This document shows positions 1 to 6,242 of a stretch of 64,000 bases of DNA, piece by piece. The position numbers and the translations under genes were made by a program. The DNA is from Mycobacterium bourgelatii (GTDB lineage: Bacteria > Actinomycetota > Actinomycetes > Mycobacteriales > Mycobacteriaceae). The stretch lies in the NCBI RefSeq assembly GCF_010723575.1, contig NZ_BLKZ01000001.1, forward strand, positions 5,270,001-5,334,000. Reading direction: 5' to 3'. Positions within the stretch are counted from its first letter, which is position 1. Each line of letters begins with the position of its first letter. A model generated the notes under the pieces. That model was not told where the DNA came from, searched no databases, and saw only the letters and a list, made by a program, of their open reading frames with translations.

Positions 1-1627
1 CCGACGCCGATTCCGAAGTCCACTCCGACGATTGATCGGCGGCATGCCGTCCGGCGCGGCGACCGGAGAACACGCAGTCGGAGATGGACAGGCCGCTGAC
101 ATAGGAGTTTGAGGCAACGCCGACCGCGGATCGGCCCGCGCTGTAGAGGCCGGGGATGGGCGCGCCCGATCCGTCCACCACGGCACCGGTGACCTCGTCC
201 ACCCGCACGCCACCGAGGGTGAGCATCGGCGTGGGATTGATCAGGCTGGGCCGGACGGAGATGTTCAACAGCGTGAACGGCGGCTTGGCGATCCGTCGGG
301 TGAAGTCGGGATGCTTTCCCACGGGATCCGGTGCGCCCGAATCGATTGCGGCATTGTGCGCGTCGACCGTGGCCTGCAGGCCGTCCGGGTCGATGCCGGC
401 CTTTTCCGCGACATCCCGCAGCGTCGCACCGCGTTTCGAGCCGGTGAGCAGCAGCGCGGTGGTCTGTAGGCGCTGGAACCACAATGTCTGACCGATCAGT
501 TGCCGACGGGCCTCGCGCATCAGCGCGGCGTCGGCAAGAAGCCAGGCTTTTGCGTTGTGGTTCCGCACTATTGCCTGCCCCACGGCCGCGCCGTACCGGC
601 TTTCGTCGATGACCCGCCGCCCCTGTTGGTCGACGATGAGGGCGTTGATGAACGCGCTGGGCGGCGTGATGAACCGCCACGCCGACACATTGTCCATGCG
701 CTGGGTGACGGCGCCGACGCTTTCGGCCAGCGCGATGCCGCTGCCGTCGTCGCCGGCGGTGCCCAGGGCGAGGCCGTGTTTGAACTCCGGCGCGTAGTGT
801 TCGATCCACTCGGTGTTGGCGATGAATCCGCCGGCGCAGATGATCACCGCGCGGCGGGCGGTGATCCGGATGGTCCGACCGTAGCGGCGTTCGAGCTTTC
901 TCAGCCGGTATTCGAGCGCGCGACGCAGCGGGGGGTAATAGATGCCCGGCTTCGTCGACACTGCGGCCATCTTCGCGTACAACCGCTGAATCCGCTCCGG
1001 CGCTTGGCCCATCGTCGTGGCCTCCACCCCGGTGACCCGGCCGGTGGCATCCTGCAGCAACTTGGTGACCGTCGTGTGCGGCCGGAAGTCGACCCCGTGC
1101 GCCAGTGCCGAATTCAGCAGTGGCGCATACAGTTGCTTGCCCGAGGTGCCCGTGCCCTTGACGCGGTGCCCACGCTGGACCGGCGGGGTATGCCGGCGGA
1201 AAGCGCCGGCGTTCTCGCTTCCCGAGTGATACAGGTAATACCGATTGTTGGGGTAGGACGTTTTGTAGGGGCACAACGTGGAGTCGAACGGGACTCCCTG
1301 CTCCTTGAGCCAGTCGATCATGTCCGCACTGCCACCAACGAACGATTCCAGCGTCTGTTGGCTGACGACGTCGCCGACTTCCAGCCGTAGGTAGGTGAGC
1401 ATCTGCTCGACCGTGTCGGCCACTCCGGCCTCGCGTTGCACCGCCGTGCCTCCGCCGGCGTAGATGATGCCGCCCGAGATGGCGGTCGCGCCGCCGCCGT
1501 TGGCGCGGTCGAGCGCGATGACCTCCGCGCCCGCCTCGCGTGCCGTAATTGCTGCGCAGGTCCCCGCCGCGCCGAAGCCGACTACGACGATGTCGGTGGT
1601 TTCGTTGATGTGGTCTGAGCTGCCCAT
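1..1627 (-). CDS. FAD-dependent oxidoreductase, KstD/fumarate-reductase family (3' end cut by window)
   Basis: The minus strand reads open from an ATG at 1627 to the window edge, about 542 codons. The start MGSSDH is preceded by an AGGGCAGG-like ribosome site. An N-terminal dinucleotide motif, VVVGFGAAGTCAA, follows at about residues 13-25, then GGGATAISGGIIYAGGG, as in flavoproteins of the 3-ketosteroid delta1-dehydrogenase / fumarate reductase family. Near the edge the reading frame gives GLSISDCVFSGRRAGRHAA, the usual C-terminal FAD-contact segment, so only a short tail is probably missing. The family dehydrogenates steroids or reduces fumarate-like enoates; the substrate here cannot be told. 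The protein is probably cytoplasmic. It lies in an accessory catabolic region, divergent from nothing visible upstream (the neighbour at 1735 runs in the same direction). Confidence 0.8.
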   Translation of the reverse strand, partial: MGSSDHINETTDIVVVGFGAAGTCAAITAREAGAEVIALDRANGGGATAISGGIIYAGGGTAVQREAGVADTVEQMLTYLRLEVGDVVSQQTLESFVGGSADMIDWLKEQGVPFDSTLCPYKTSYPNNRYYLYHSGSENAGAFRRHTPPVQRGHRVKGTGTSGKQLYAPLLNSALAHGVDFRPHTTVTKLLQDATGRVTGVEATTMGQAPERIQRLYAKMAAVSTKPGIYYPPLRRALEYRLRKLERRYGRTIRITARRAVIICAGGFIANTEWIEHYAPEFKHGLALGTAGDDGSGIALAESVGAVTQRMDNVSAWRFITPPSAFINALIVDQQGRRVIDESRYGAAVGQAIVRNHNAKAWLLADAALMREARRQLIGQTLWFQRLQTTALLLTGSKRGATLRDVAEKAGIDPDGLQATVDAHNAAIDSGAPDPVGKHPDFTRRIAKPPFTLLNISVRPSLINPTPMLTLGGVRVDEVTGAVVDGSGAPIPGLYSAGRSAVGVASNSYVSGLSISDCVFSGRRAGRHAADQSSEWTSESAS

Positions 1628-1734
1628 CGCGTTCCTGCCCTCGTGGTGATTGACGGCACGAAGCAACATAACAGGTTCTAGTGCTGCGTCGACAGGCTGA
1701 ACAGCCCCTTCTCCACCAGAACTGGAACGTGTTC

Positions 1735-2196
1735 TTACTTCTGTTCCGCCACGGCCTTGATTCGTTCTAGAGTTTCTTGGATGCCGCGCCGGAGTTGCTT
1801 GTCGCGCGGCAGGGGCAGCTCGGCTATCCGGCTCGCGATGGAGCACCACAGAAATCGGTACGACTCGGCCAGCTCGGTGCCCCCTCCGACCGGTCGAAGC
1901 TGGTAGCGCCACAACGTCTCCTCGCGGCCCTTCGGGTTCAAGGTGGTGAACGAGAATTCGCGTCCGGGTTCGGCCGCCGTGATGACCGCATCCCTGCGCC
2001 AACGGATCACGCCGAGCCGGTTATGGCCCCAGAACCGGGCGCCCACGGCGGCGGTCGTGGCGCCGTCGAGCCATTCCGAGCGATAGCACTCCGGACTCCA
2101 CTCGCCCATTAGCGTGATGTCGCTGATGAGTTGGTACACGCTCAGCGGTGCTGCGTCGATCTGGACACGCGCTTCGCCGGTGGTTGCTGTAGGCAT
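1735..2196 (-). CDS. SRPBCC (polyketide cyclase/START-like) family protein
   Basis: This is a 153-residue protein with the helix-grip pattern of SRPBCC proteins: an early strand (ARVQIDAAP), a helix starting SVYQLISDITLMGEWSPE, a central RW..DAVIT strand and a C-terminal amphipathic helix (ETLERIKAVAEQK). The family binds hydrophobic ligands in a deep pocket, and no catalytic residue can be assigned. It is divergent from the ArsR regulator gene, with only 69 bp between the start codons. A GTAAGT/ACTTAC inverted repeat lies in that gap, so it is probably controlled by the same regulator. The ATG at 2196 is the only sensible start because the ORF opens immediately with the first strand. Confidence 0.8.
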   Translation of the reverse strand: MPTATTGEARVQIDAAPLSVYQLISDITLMGEWSPECYRSEWLDGATTAAVGARFWGHNRLGVIRWRRDAVITAAEPGREFSFTTLNPKGREETLWRYQLRPVGGGTELAESYRFLWCSIASRIAELPLPRDKQLRRGIQETLERIKAVAEQK

Positions 2197-2244
2197 TGGC
2201 CGCCCTCCCTAACCCTCTCGGATCAAGCTACGCGGACCTCTTTA

Positions 2245-2260
2245 GTAAGTGTATACTTAC
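2245..2260. promoter_or_regulatory. Candidate ArsR operator (GTAAGT-N4-ACTTAC)
   Basis: A perfect 6-bp inverted repeat, GTAAGT at 2245-2250 and ACTTAC at 2255-2260, is separated by GTAT. A further ACTTAC follows at 2272-2277. It sits between the divergent SRPBCC and ArsR genes and ends 5 bp before the preferred ArsR start. Position and symmetry suggest an autoregulatory operator; the binding itself is inference. Confidence 0.5.
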
Positions 2261-2265
2261 CGTTA

Positions 2266-2595
2266 GTGCTGACTTACGAAGCAGAAGATGCCTGGGGGGC
2301 TCTTGCTGATGCCACCCGCCGAACGATTTTCAAGCGTCTGGCGGGTGGGCCGATGGCGGTCGGCGACTTGGCTCATGGTCTGCCCATCAGCCGGCCGGCG
2401 GTCTCGCAGCACCTGAAAGTGCTCAAACGCGCCGGACTAGTCGCCGATCGGCCAGTCGGCACCCGCCGGATCTACCAGCTAAATCCGGCAGGCCTTGAGG
2501 CGCTCAGGTCAGAGCTTGATGTGTTCTGGGAGAAGGCTCTGGACGCATATCGGTCGCTTGCCGAGGAAAGCCAAGAAAAGGGGGAAGAAGGATGA
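2266..2595 (+). CDS. ArsR-family (SdpR-like) transcriptional regulator
   Basis: A 109-residue winged-helix repressor. The core reads WGALADATRRTIFKRL, then a recognition helix in LPISRPAVSQHLKVLKRAGLV and a wing RPVGTRRIYQLNP. The C-terminal helix (LDVFWEKALDAYRSL) is typical of ArsR regulators linked to AHSA1/SRPBCC genes. No Cys metal site is visible, so it is probably not a metal sensor. The frame is open upstream to 2131, but that extension would run through the operator and the neighbour's start. I chose GTG 2266 because the conserved domain begins a few residues later. Its stop overlaps the next ATG (ATGA), so it is translationally coupled to the SRPBCC gene. Confidence 0.85.
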   Translation: MLTYEAEDAWGALADATRRTIFKRLAGGPMAVGDLAHGLPISRPAVSQHLKVLKRAGLVADRPVGTRRIYQLNPAGLEALRSELDVFWEKALDAYRSLAEESQEKGEEG

Positions 2596-3080
2596 CGTCA
2601 TCAGGCGTGCCGCCGATCCGAAAGAGCGTGGTGGTCAACACCGGTGTGGAGCGCGCGTTCGCGCTGTTCGTCGACAAGTTCGATGCCATCAAGCCGCGCG
2701 AGCACAATCTGCTGCCGGTGCCGATCGACAAGACCGTGTTCGAACCGCGCGTCGGCGGGCACATCTACGACGTGGGAGTTGACGGCAGTCGATGCGAATG
2801 GGCTCGCGTCCTGGTGTACGAGCCGCCCTCGCGGGTGGTCTTCTCCTGGGACATCGGGCCGACCTGGCAGCTGGAACACGACCACACCAGGACGAGCGAA
2901 GTCGAAGTGCGCTTCGTCGCCGAGTCCGTTGATCGCACGCGGGTCGAATTGGAGCATCGCCACCTGGACCGCCATGGCGCCGGGTGGAGATCCGTGGCCG
3001 ACGGAGTCGACGGTGACGCCGGCTGGCCGCTGTACCTGCACCGGTACGTCGCGTTAGCGGAGGCGGAGTTGAAGCGATGA
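2592..3080 (+). CDS. SRPBCC domain protein (AHSA1/ATPase activator-like)
   Basis: A 162-residue AHSA1-type SRPBCC protein. It opens with IRKSVVVNTGVERAFALFVDKFD, a strand plus helix, continues with FEPRVGGHIYDVG and WARVLVYEPPSRVVFSW, and ends in a long helix (WPLYLHRYVALAEAELKR). It overlaps the ArsR stop by 4 nt, and its own stop overlaps the next start by 4 nt, so the three genes form one operon. ArsR/AHSA1 pairs are common in actinobacteria, and the small-molecule ligand is generally unknown. It may be the sensor or effector partner of the regulator; this is inference. Confidence 0.85.
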   Translation: MTSSGVPPIRKSVVVNTGVERAFALFVDKFDAIKPREHNLLPVPIDKTVFEPRVGGHIYDVGVDGSRCEWARVLVYEPPSRVVFSWDIGPTWQLEHDHTRTSEVEVRFVAESVDRTRVELEHRHLDRHGAGWRSVADGVDGDAGWPLYLHRYVALAEAELKR

Positions 3081-3700
3081 GCACCGAGACTTCGCTGATG
3101 GACTTGGCATTTGCGGAGCGGTCAGACCTGGCCGCATTCCTTGAGACGTTGAACCCGCAGGACTGGGAATCCCCCAGCCTGTGCCGGGGCTGGACGGTCA
3201 AAGACGTTGTCGCACACGTCGTCAGCTACGAAGAGTTGCGTTGGTTCGGCTTGGTCAAGCGGTTTGCCAAAGGTGGTGTCGTCCGCACCAACGAGGTGGG
3301 GGTCAAAGAGCTCTCCGGGAAGTCGCCCGACGAGTTGATTGCCTTTCTGCGCAAACATCTACGCCCACAAGGGCTTACCGCAGGATTCGGCGGGATGATC
3401 GCACTGGTCGACGGAACCGTTCATCACCAGGACATCCGTCGCGCACTCGGCCGCCCCCGAACGGTTCCGCCCGAGCGGCTCGCACGCATCCTGCCTCTGG
3501 TGCCAGGAAACCCCCGCCTCGGCGCGGGCCGGCGCATCAGAGGCTTACACCTGCAGGCAACCGACGTCGACTGGGAGCACGGCAGCGGGCCCGACGTCTA
3601 CGGCACCGGCGAGGCCCTGTTGATGGTGATGACGGGCCGTCCGGCCGCCGTGCCCGAACTCGCCGGTCCCGGGCAGGCCACGTTGGCCGCGCGCCTGTGA
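3077..3700 (+). CDS. Maleylpyruvate isomerase family mycothiol-dependent enzyme (DinB-like)
   Basis: 207 residues. The N-terminal DinB-like four-helix segment contains LCRGWTVKDVVAHVVSYEE (about residues 34-52), with the first metal-binding His. VDGTVHHQDIRRALG (about 111-125) supplies the His/Asp cluster. This pattern is typical of the mycothiol-dependent MDMPI/TIGR03083 family. These enzymes use mycothiol as a nucleophilic cofactor for isomerisation or detoxification; the substrate cannot be predicted. It is the last gene of the ArsR-SRPBCC operon, with a 4-nt overlap, which suggests thiol-linked detoxification under ArsR control. It converges on the dehalogenase gene with only 3 bp between their stops; a GCCTATAGGC palindrome lies there. 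Confidence 0.8.
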   Translation: MSTETSLMDLAFAERSDLAAFLETLNPQDWESPSLCRGWTVKDVVAHVVSYEELRWFGLVKRFAKGGVVRTNEVGVKELSGKSPDELIAFLRKHLRPQGLTAGFGGMIALVDGTVHHQDIRRALGRPRTVPPERLARILPLVPGNPRLGAGRRIRGLHLQATDVDWEHGSGPDVYGTGEALLMVMTGRPAAVPELAGPGQATLAARL

Positions 3701-3703
3701 TGC

Positions 3704-4585
3704 CTATAGGCCGTCGATGAAAGCGGCTACGGCCCTACCGATTTCAGGGCCAGAGTCTTCCTGGATGAAATGCAGGCCGGACACGGTGATTTCGGTTTGA
3801 TCGGGCCAGGAGCGGCAGAACTCCCGTTGCGCGCCAACGAGAATGATGCCGGGGTCGGCGTTGATGAAGAGCTTCGGGATGCCCGGCGTTGTGGCGAAAT
3901 AGTTCGCGTATTCACCGACGACCTTGACCACCTGGGGCGGCTGTCCTTCGATCGGGATCTGGCGTGGCCAGGTCAGCGTCGGGCGACGCTCCTCACCTGG
4001 GTTGGCGAACGGGCGGCGATACTCGTTCATCTCGTCGTCGGACAGCTTGCGCTTGATGGAGTTGGGCAGGATGGCCTCGACGAACAGGTTGCGGTTGAGG
4101 ACCATGTCTTCGCCCGCCTCGGAACGCAACCCCTGGAAGATGCGGCGCGCCGCCTCCGGCCAGTCGTCCCAGCTGTCCAGCGGTCGCACGATGGCCTCCA
4201 TGTAGGCGATGGCGCGAACCCGGCCGGGATGACGTCGCGCCCAGTCGAACCCCAGGGCCGAGCCCCAGTCGTGGATGACCAGCACGACCTTCTCGGTGGC
4301 GCCCAGGATGACGTCGAGGAAGGCGTCGACGAACTTCTGGTGGCCCGCCAGGGTGTACCCGGGGTCGTTGGGTCCGGGAAGTTTGTCCGAGTCACCCATG
4401 CCGATGAGGTCAGGCGCGATACACCGGCCCTTGCCGGTCAGTTCGGGGATGACGGAGTGCCACAGGTAGGACGACGTCGGATTGCCGTGCAGCAGGACTA
4501 TCGGGTCGCCCGTTCCCTGCTCGACGTAGGCCACGCGCCGGCCGAGGACCTCCACGTATTGCTTGGACTCACGCCATTGGCTCAT
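3704..4585 (-). CDS. dhaA: Haloalkane dehalogenase (LinB/DhaA type)
   Basis: 293 residues, the usual length of subfamily-II haloalkane dehalogenases. The fold motifs are complete: HGNPTSSYLWH with halide-binding Asn35, nucleophile Asp106 in HDWGS followed by halide-binding Trp107, acid Glu130 (AYMEAIVRP), and base His272 in GLHFIQEDS. PTLTWPRQIPIEG and KLFINADPG also match LinB closely. It hydrolyses a carbon-halogen bond to an alcohol plus halide and is expected in the cytoplasm. M. tuberculosis carries a homologue (Rv2579, as I recall), but its location here in an accessory region is different. An enoyl-CoA hydratase gene lies 27 bp upstream on the same strand and could be cotranscribed. 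The physiological substrate is unknown. Confidence 0.93.
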   Translation of the reverse strand: MSQWRESKQYVEVLGRRVAYVEQGTGDPIVLLHGNPTSSYLWHSVIPELTGKGRCIAPDLIGMGDSDKLPGPNDPGYTLAGHQKFVDAFLDVILGATEKVVLVIHDWGSALGFDWARRHPGRVRAIAYMEAIVRPLDSWDDWPEAARRIFQGLRSEAGEDMVLNRNLFVEAILPNSIKRKLSDDEMNEYRRPFANPGEERRPTLTWPRQIPIEGQPPQVVKVVGEYANYFATTPGIPKLFINADPGIILVGAQREFCRSWPDQTEITVSGLHFIQEDSGPEIGRAVAAFIDGL

Positions 4586-4612
4586 CGGTCTCTGCCTTTC
4601 ACTCGATGCGAC

Positions 4613-5416
4613 TCACTCGATGCGACGGCCGACGAAGTTGGGGCGCCGCTTCTGCAGGAACGCGGCCACCCCCTCGCGCCCGTCCGCCGATACGGAGTTG
4701 GCGACGATCCCGTCGGCTTCGTCGGCGAGCTGTTCCTTCAACGTCGCGTTCGATGAGGCGTTCAGCAGCCGCTTGACCGTTCCGAACGCGGCCGTCGGGC
4801 CCGACGCGATCCGCTCGGCGAGCTTCTCCGCGGTGGGCCTGAGCTCGTCGTCGGCCACCACTTGGGTCACCAGTCCCCAGTCGAGCGCCTCGGCGGCCGT
4901 GAGCGCGCGGTTGGTGATGGCCATCTCCGCAGTGCGGCGGTGGCCGATCACCCGCGGCAGAAACCAGGTGGCGCCGCCGTCCGGCGAGAGACCGGCCGCC
5001 GTGTAGGCCATCGTGAACTTGGTTGTCTCACTGGCGATCACGAGGTCCGCTCCGGCCACCAAGCTCAGTCCGGCACCGGCGGCCGCGCCGTGAACGGCGG
5101 CGACGACGGGTGCGTCGAGTGCTGCGAAGGCCTCGACGGCGGCGTGTACGTCGCCGGCCAGGGACTGGAGGGCGGCGCCGATGTCCTCGGAGGACGCGAA
5201 GTAGCTCAGGTCGCCGCCGACGCAGAACCGTGGGCCGTTTCCGCTGAGTAGGACCGCACGGACGTCGTCGCGCTTTTGGAGCGACTCGGCGACGTCGCGC
5301 AGTGCGCGTCCCAGTGGCGCATCCATCGCGTTGCCGGCGTCCGGCCTGTTGAGGCTCACTCGGGCAACCGCGTTAGCGATTTCGAGGGTGACCGGATCAG
5401 CGGCGTTCGATGACAT
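4613..5416 (-). CDS. Enoyl-CoA hydratase/isomerase family protein
   Basis: 267 residues of crotonase fold. The oxyanion-hole segments are GNGPRFCVGGDL (first Gly-rich loop) and HGAAAGAGLSLVAGADLVIAS (second). The position of the second catalytic acid in hydratases is occupied by AAGLSPDGGATW, where a single Asp remains, so it could be a hydratase or an isomerase. The frame runs open further upstream, but ATG 5416 is preceded by a strong AAGGAGCC ribosome site and begins at the normal domain edge. It acts on acyl-CoA in the cytoplasm and is followed by the haloalkane dehalogenase. The C-terminal FLQKRRPNF is the usual ECH tail. Confidence 0.9.
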   Translation of the reverse strand: MSSNAADPVTLEIANAVARVSLNRPDAGNAMDAPLGRALRDVAESLQKRDDVRAVLLSGNGPRFCVGGDLSYFASSEDIGAALQSLAGDVHAAVEAFAALDAPVVAAVHGAAAGAGLSLVAGADLVIASETTKFTMAYTAAGLSPDGGATWFLPRVIGHRRTAEMAITNRALTAAEALDWGLVTQVVADDELRPTAEKLAERIASGPTAAFGTVKRLLNASSNATLKEQLADEADGIVANSVSADGREGVAAFLQKRRPNFVGRRIE

Positions 5417-5518
5417 CGGGCGAGGCTCCTTAGCATGTCCAGGGGATATCCAGGACCATACGGCCACCGATTTTGACGTCACAGCGGGCTCTAAAGTTCG
5501 ATTCGTAATATCGGCCGG

Positions 5519-6148
5519 ATGACGCTCGTTGCTAGGAAATCGGGGGGATATCGTCGCCCGGCAACCGCCGCCCTGCTCGCGGCGACATTCGTCATGGCCC
5601 CGGCAATCATTCCGACCGTAGCCCTGCTCCCAGTCGCGTCGGCGGATTGCCCCGGGGCCGAAGTCGTCTTCGCTCGCGGCCGAGAGGAGCCGCCCGGCGT
5701 CGGCGCCGTCGGCGATGCCTTCGTGGGTTCGTTGCGCGCCAAGACCGGCGTCCCGATCGGCGTGTACGGGGTGAACTATCCGGCCAACATCAACGCGGCC
5801 GCCGGCGCCGCCGATATCAGCAATCACATTCAGTCCATGGCGAAAAGCTGCCCGAACACCCGCATGGTGATCGGCGGCTATTCGCTGGGTGCGACGGCGG
5901 CCGACATGGCGGCCAGAGGCATGATTCCGGCCGGGGTCAATCAGAATGTCGCCGCGGTCGCTCTGTTCGGCAACGGGGCCAAGCGGCTAGGCCCGCCCGC
6001 AGCCTTTGCCGACAGGACGATCGACCAGTGCGCGAACGGCGACCCGATCTGCGGGCGCGGGACCGACTGGCCGTCGCACCTGCAGCCGTCATACATCGAC
6101 TCCGGCCTGGTGGACCAAGCCGCGAGCTACGTCGCCGGCAGGCTGTGA
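5519..6148 (+). CDS. Secreted cutinase-family esterase
   Basis: 209 residues with an N-terminal signal peptide: a basic start, a hydrophobic stretch at about 16-38 and cleavage near ASA-DC at 42. The cutinase triad is present: Ser122 in GGYSLGA, Asp175 in NGDPICGRG and His187 in SHLQPSY. Four Cys (44, 111, 171, 178) can form the two family disulfides. Mycobacterial cutinase-like proteins hydrolyse esters, lipids or phospholipids at the cell surface. The residue after the nucleophile is Leu, where Gln (GYSQG) is usual. The ATG at 5519 gives a complete signal peptide, and no strong ribosome site is visible before it. It is followed 94 bp later by the BVMO-esterase gene. Confidence 0.9.
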   Translation: MTLVARKSGGYRRPATAALLAATFVMAPAIIPTVALLPVASADCPGAEVVFARGREEPPGVGAVGDAFVGSLRAKTGVPIGVYGVNYPANINAAAGAADISNHIQSMAKSCPNTRMVIGGYSLGATAADMAARGMIPAGVNQNVAAVALFGNGAKRLGPPAAFADRTIDQCANGDPICGRGTDWPSHLQPSYIDSGLVDQAASYVAGRL

Positions 6149-6242
6149 GTCGCTGGGCAGCGCGTTCGCTTTGAAGCCGCCCGATCAGAGCGGTGACCGC
6201 TGCCTTCTATCTAAAACGCGCCCAAGCGGCGATGATAGGCGG

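Noticed and set aside
500..1390. Plus-strand open frame of 296 codons
   Set aside because: It is the antisense shadow of the flavoprotein gene, which has clear FAD motifs on the minus strand.
5417..5827. Upstream extension of the enoyl-CoA hydratase frame
   Set aside because: It would run antisense to the cutinase gene and lacks family sequence. ATG 5416 has a strong ribosome site.
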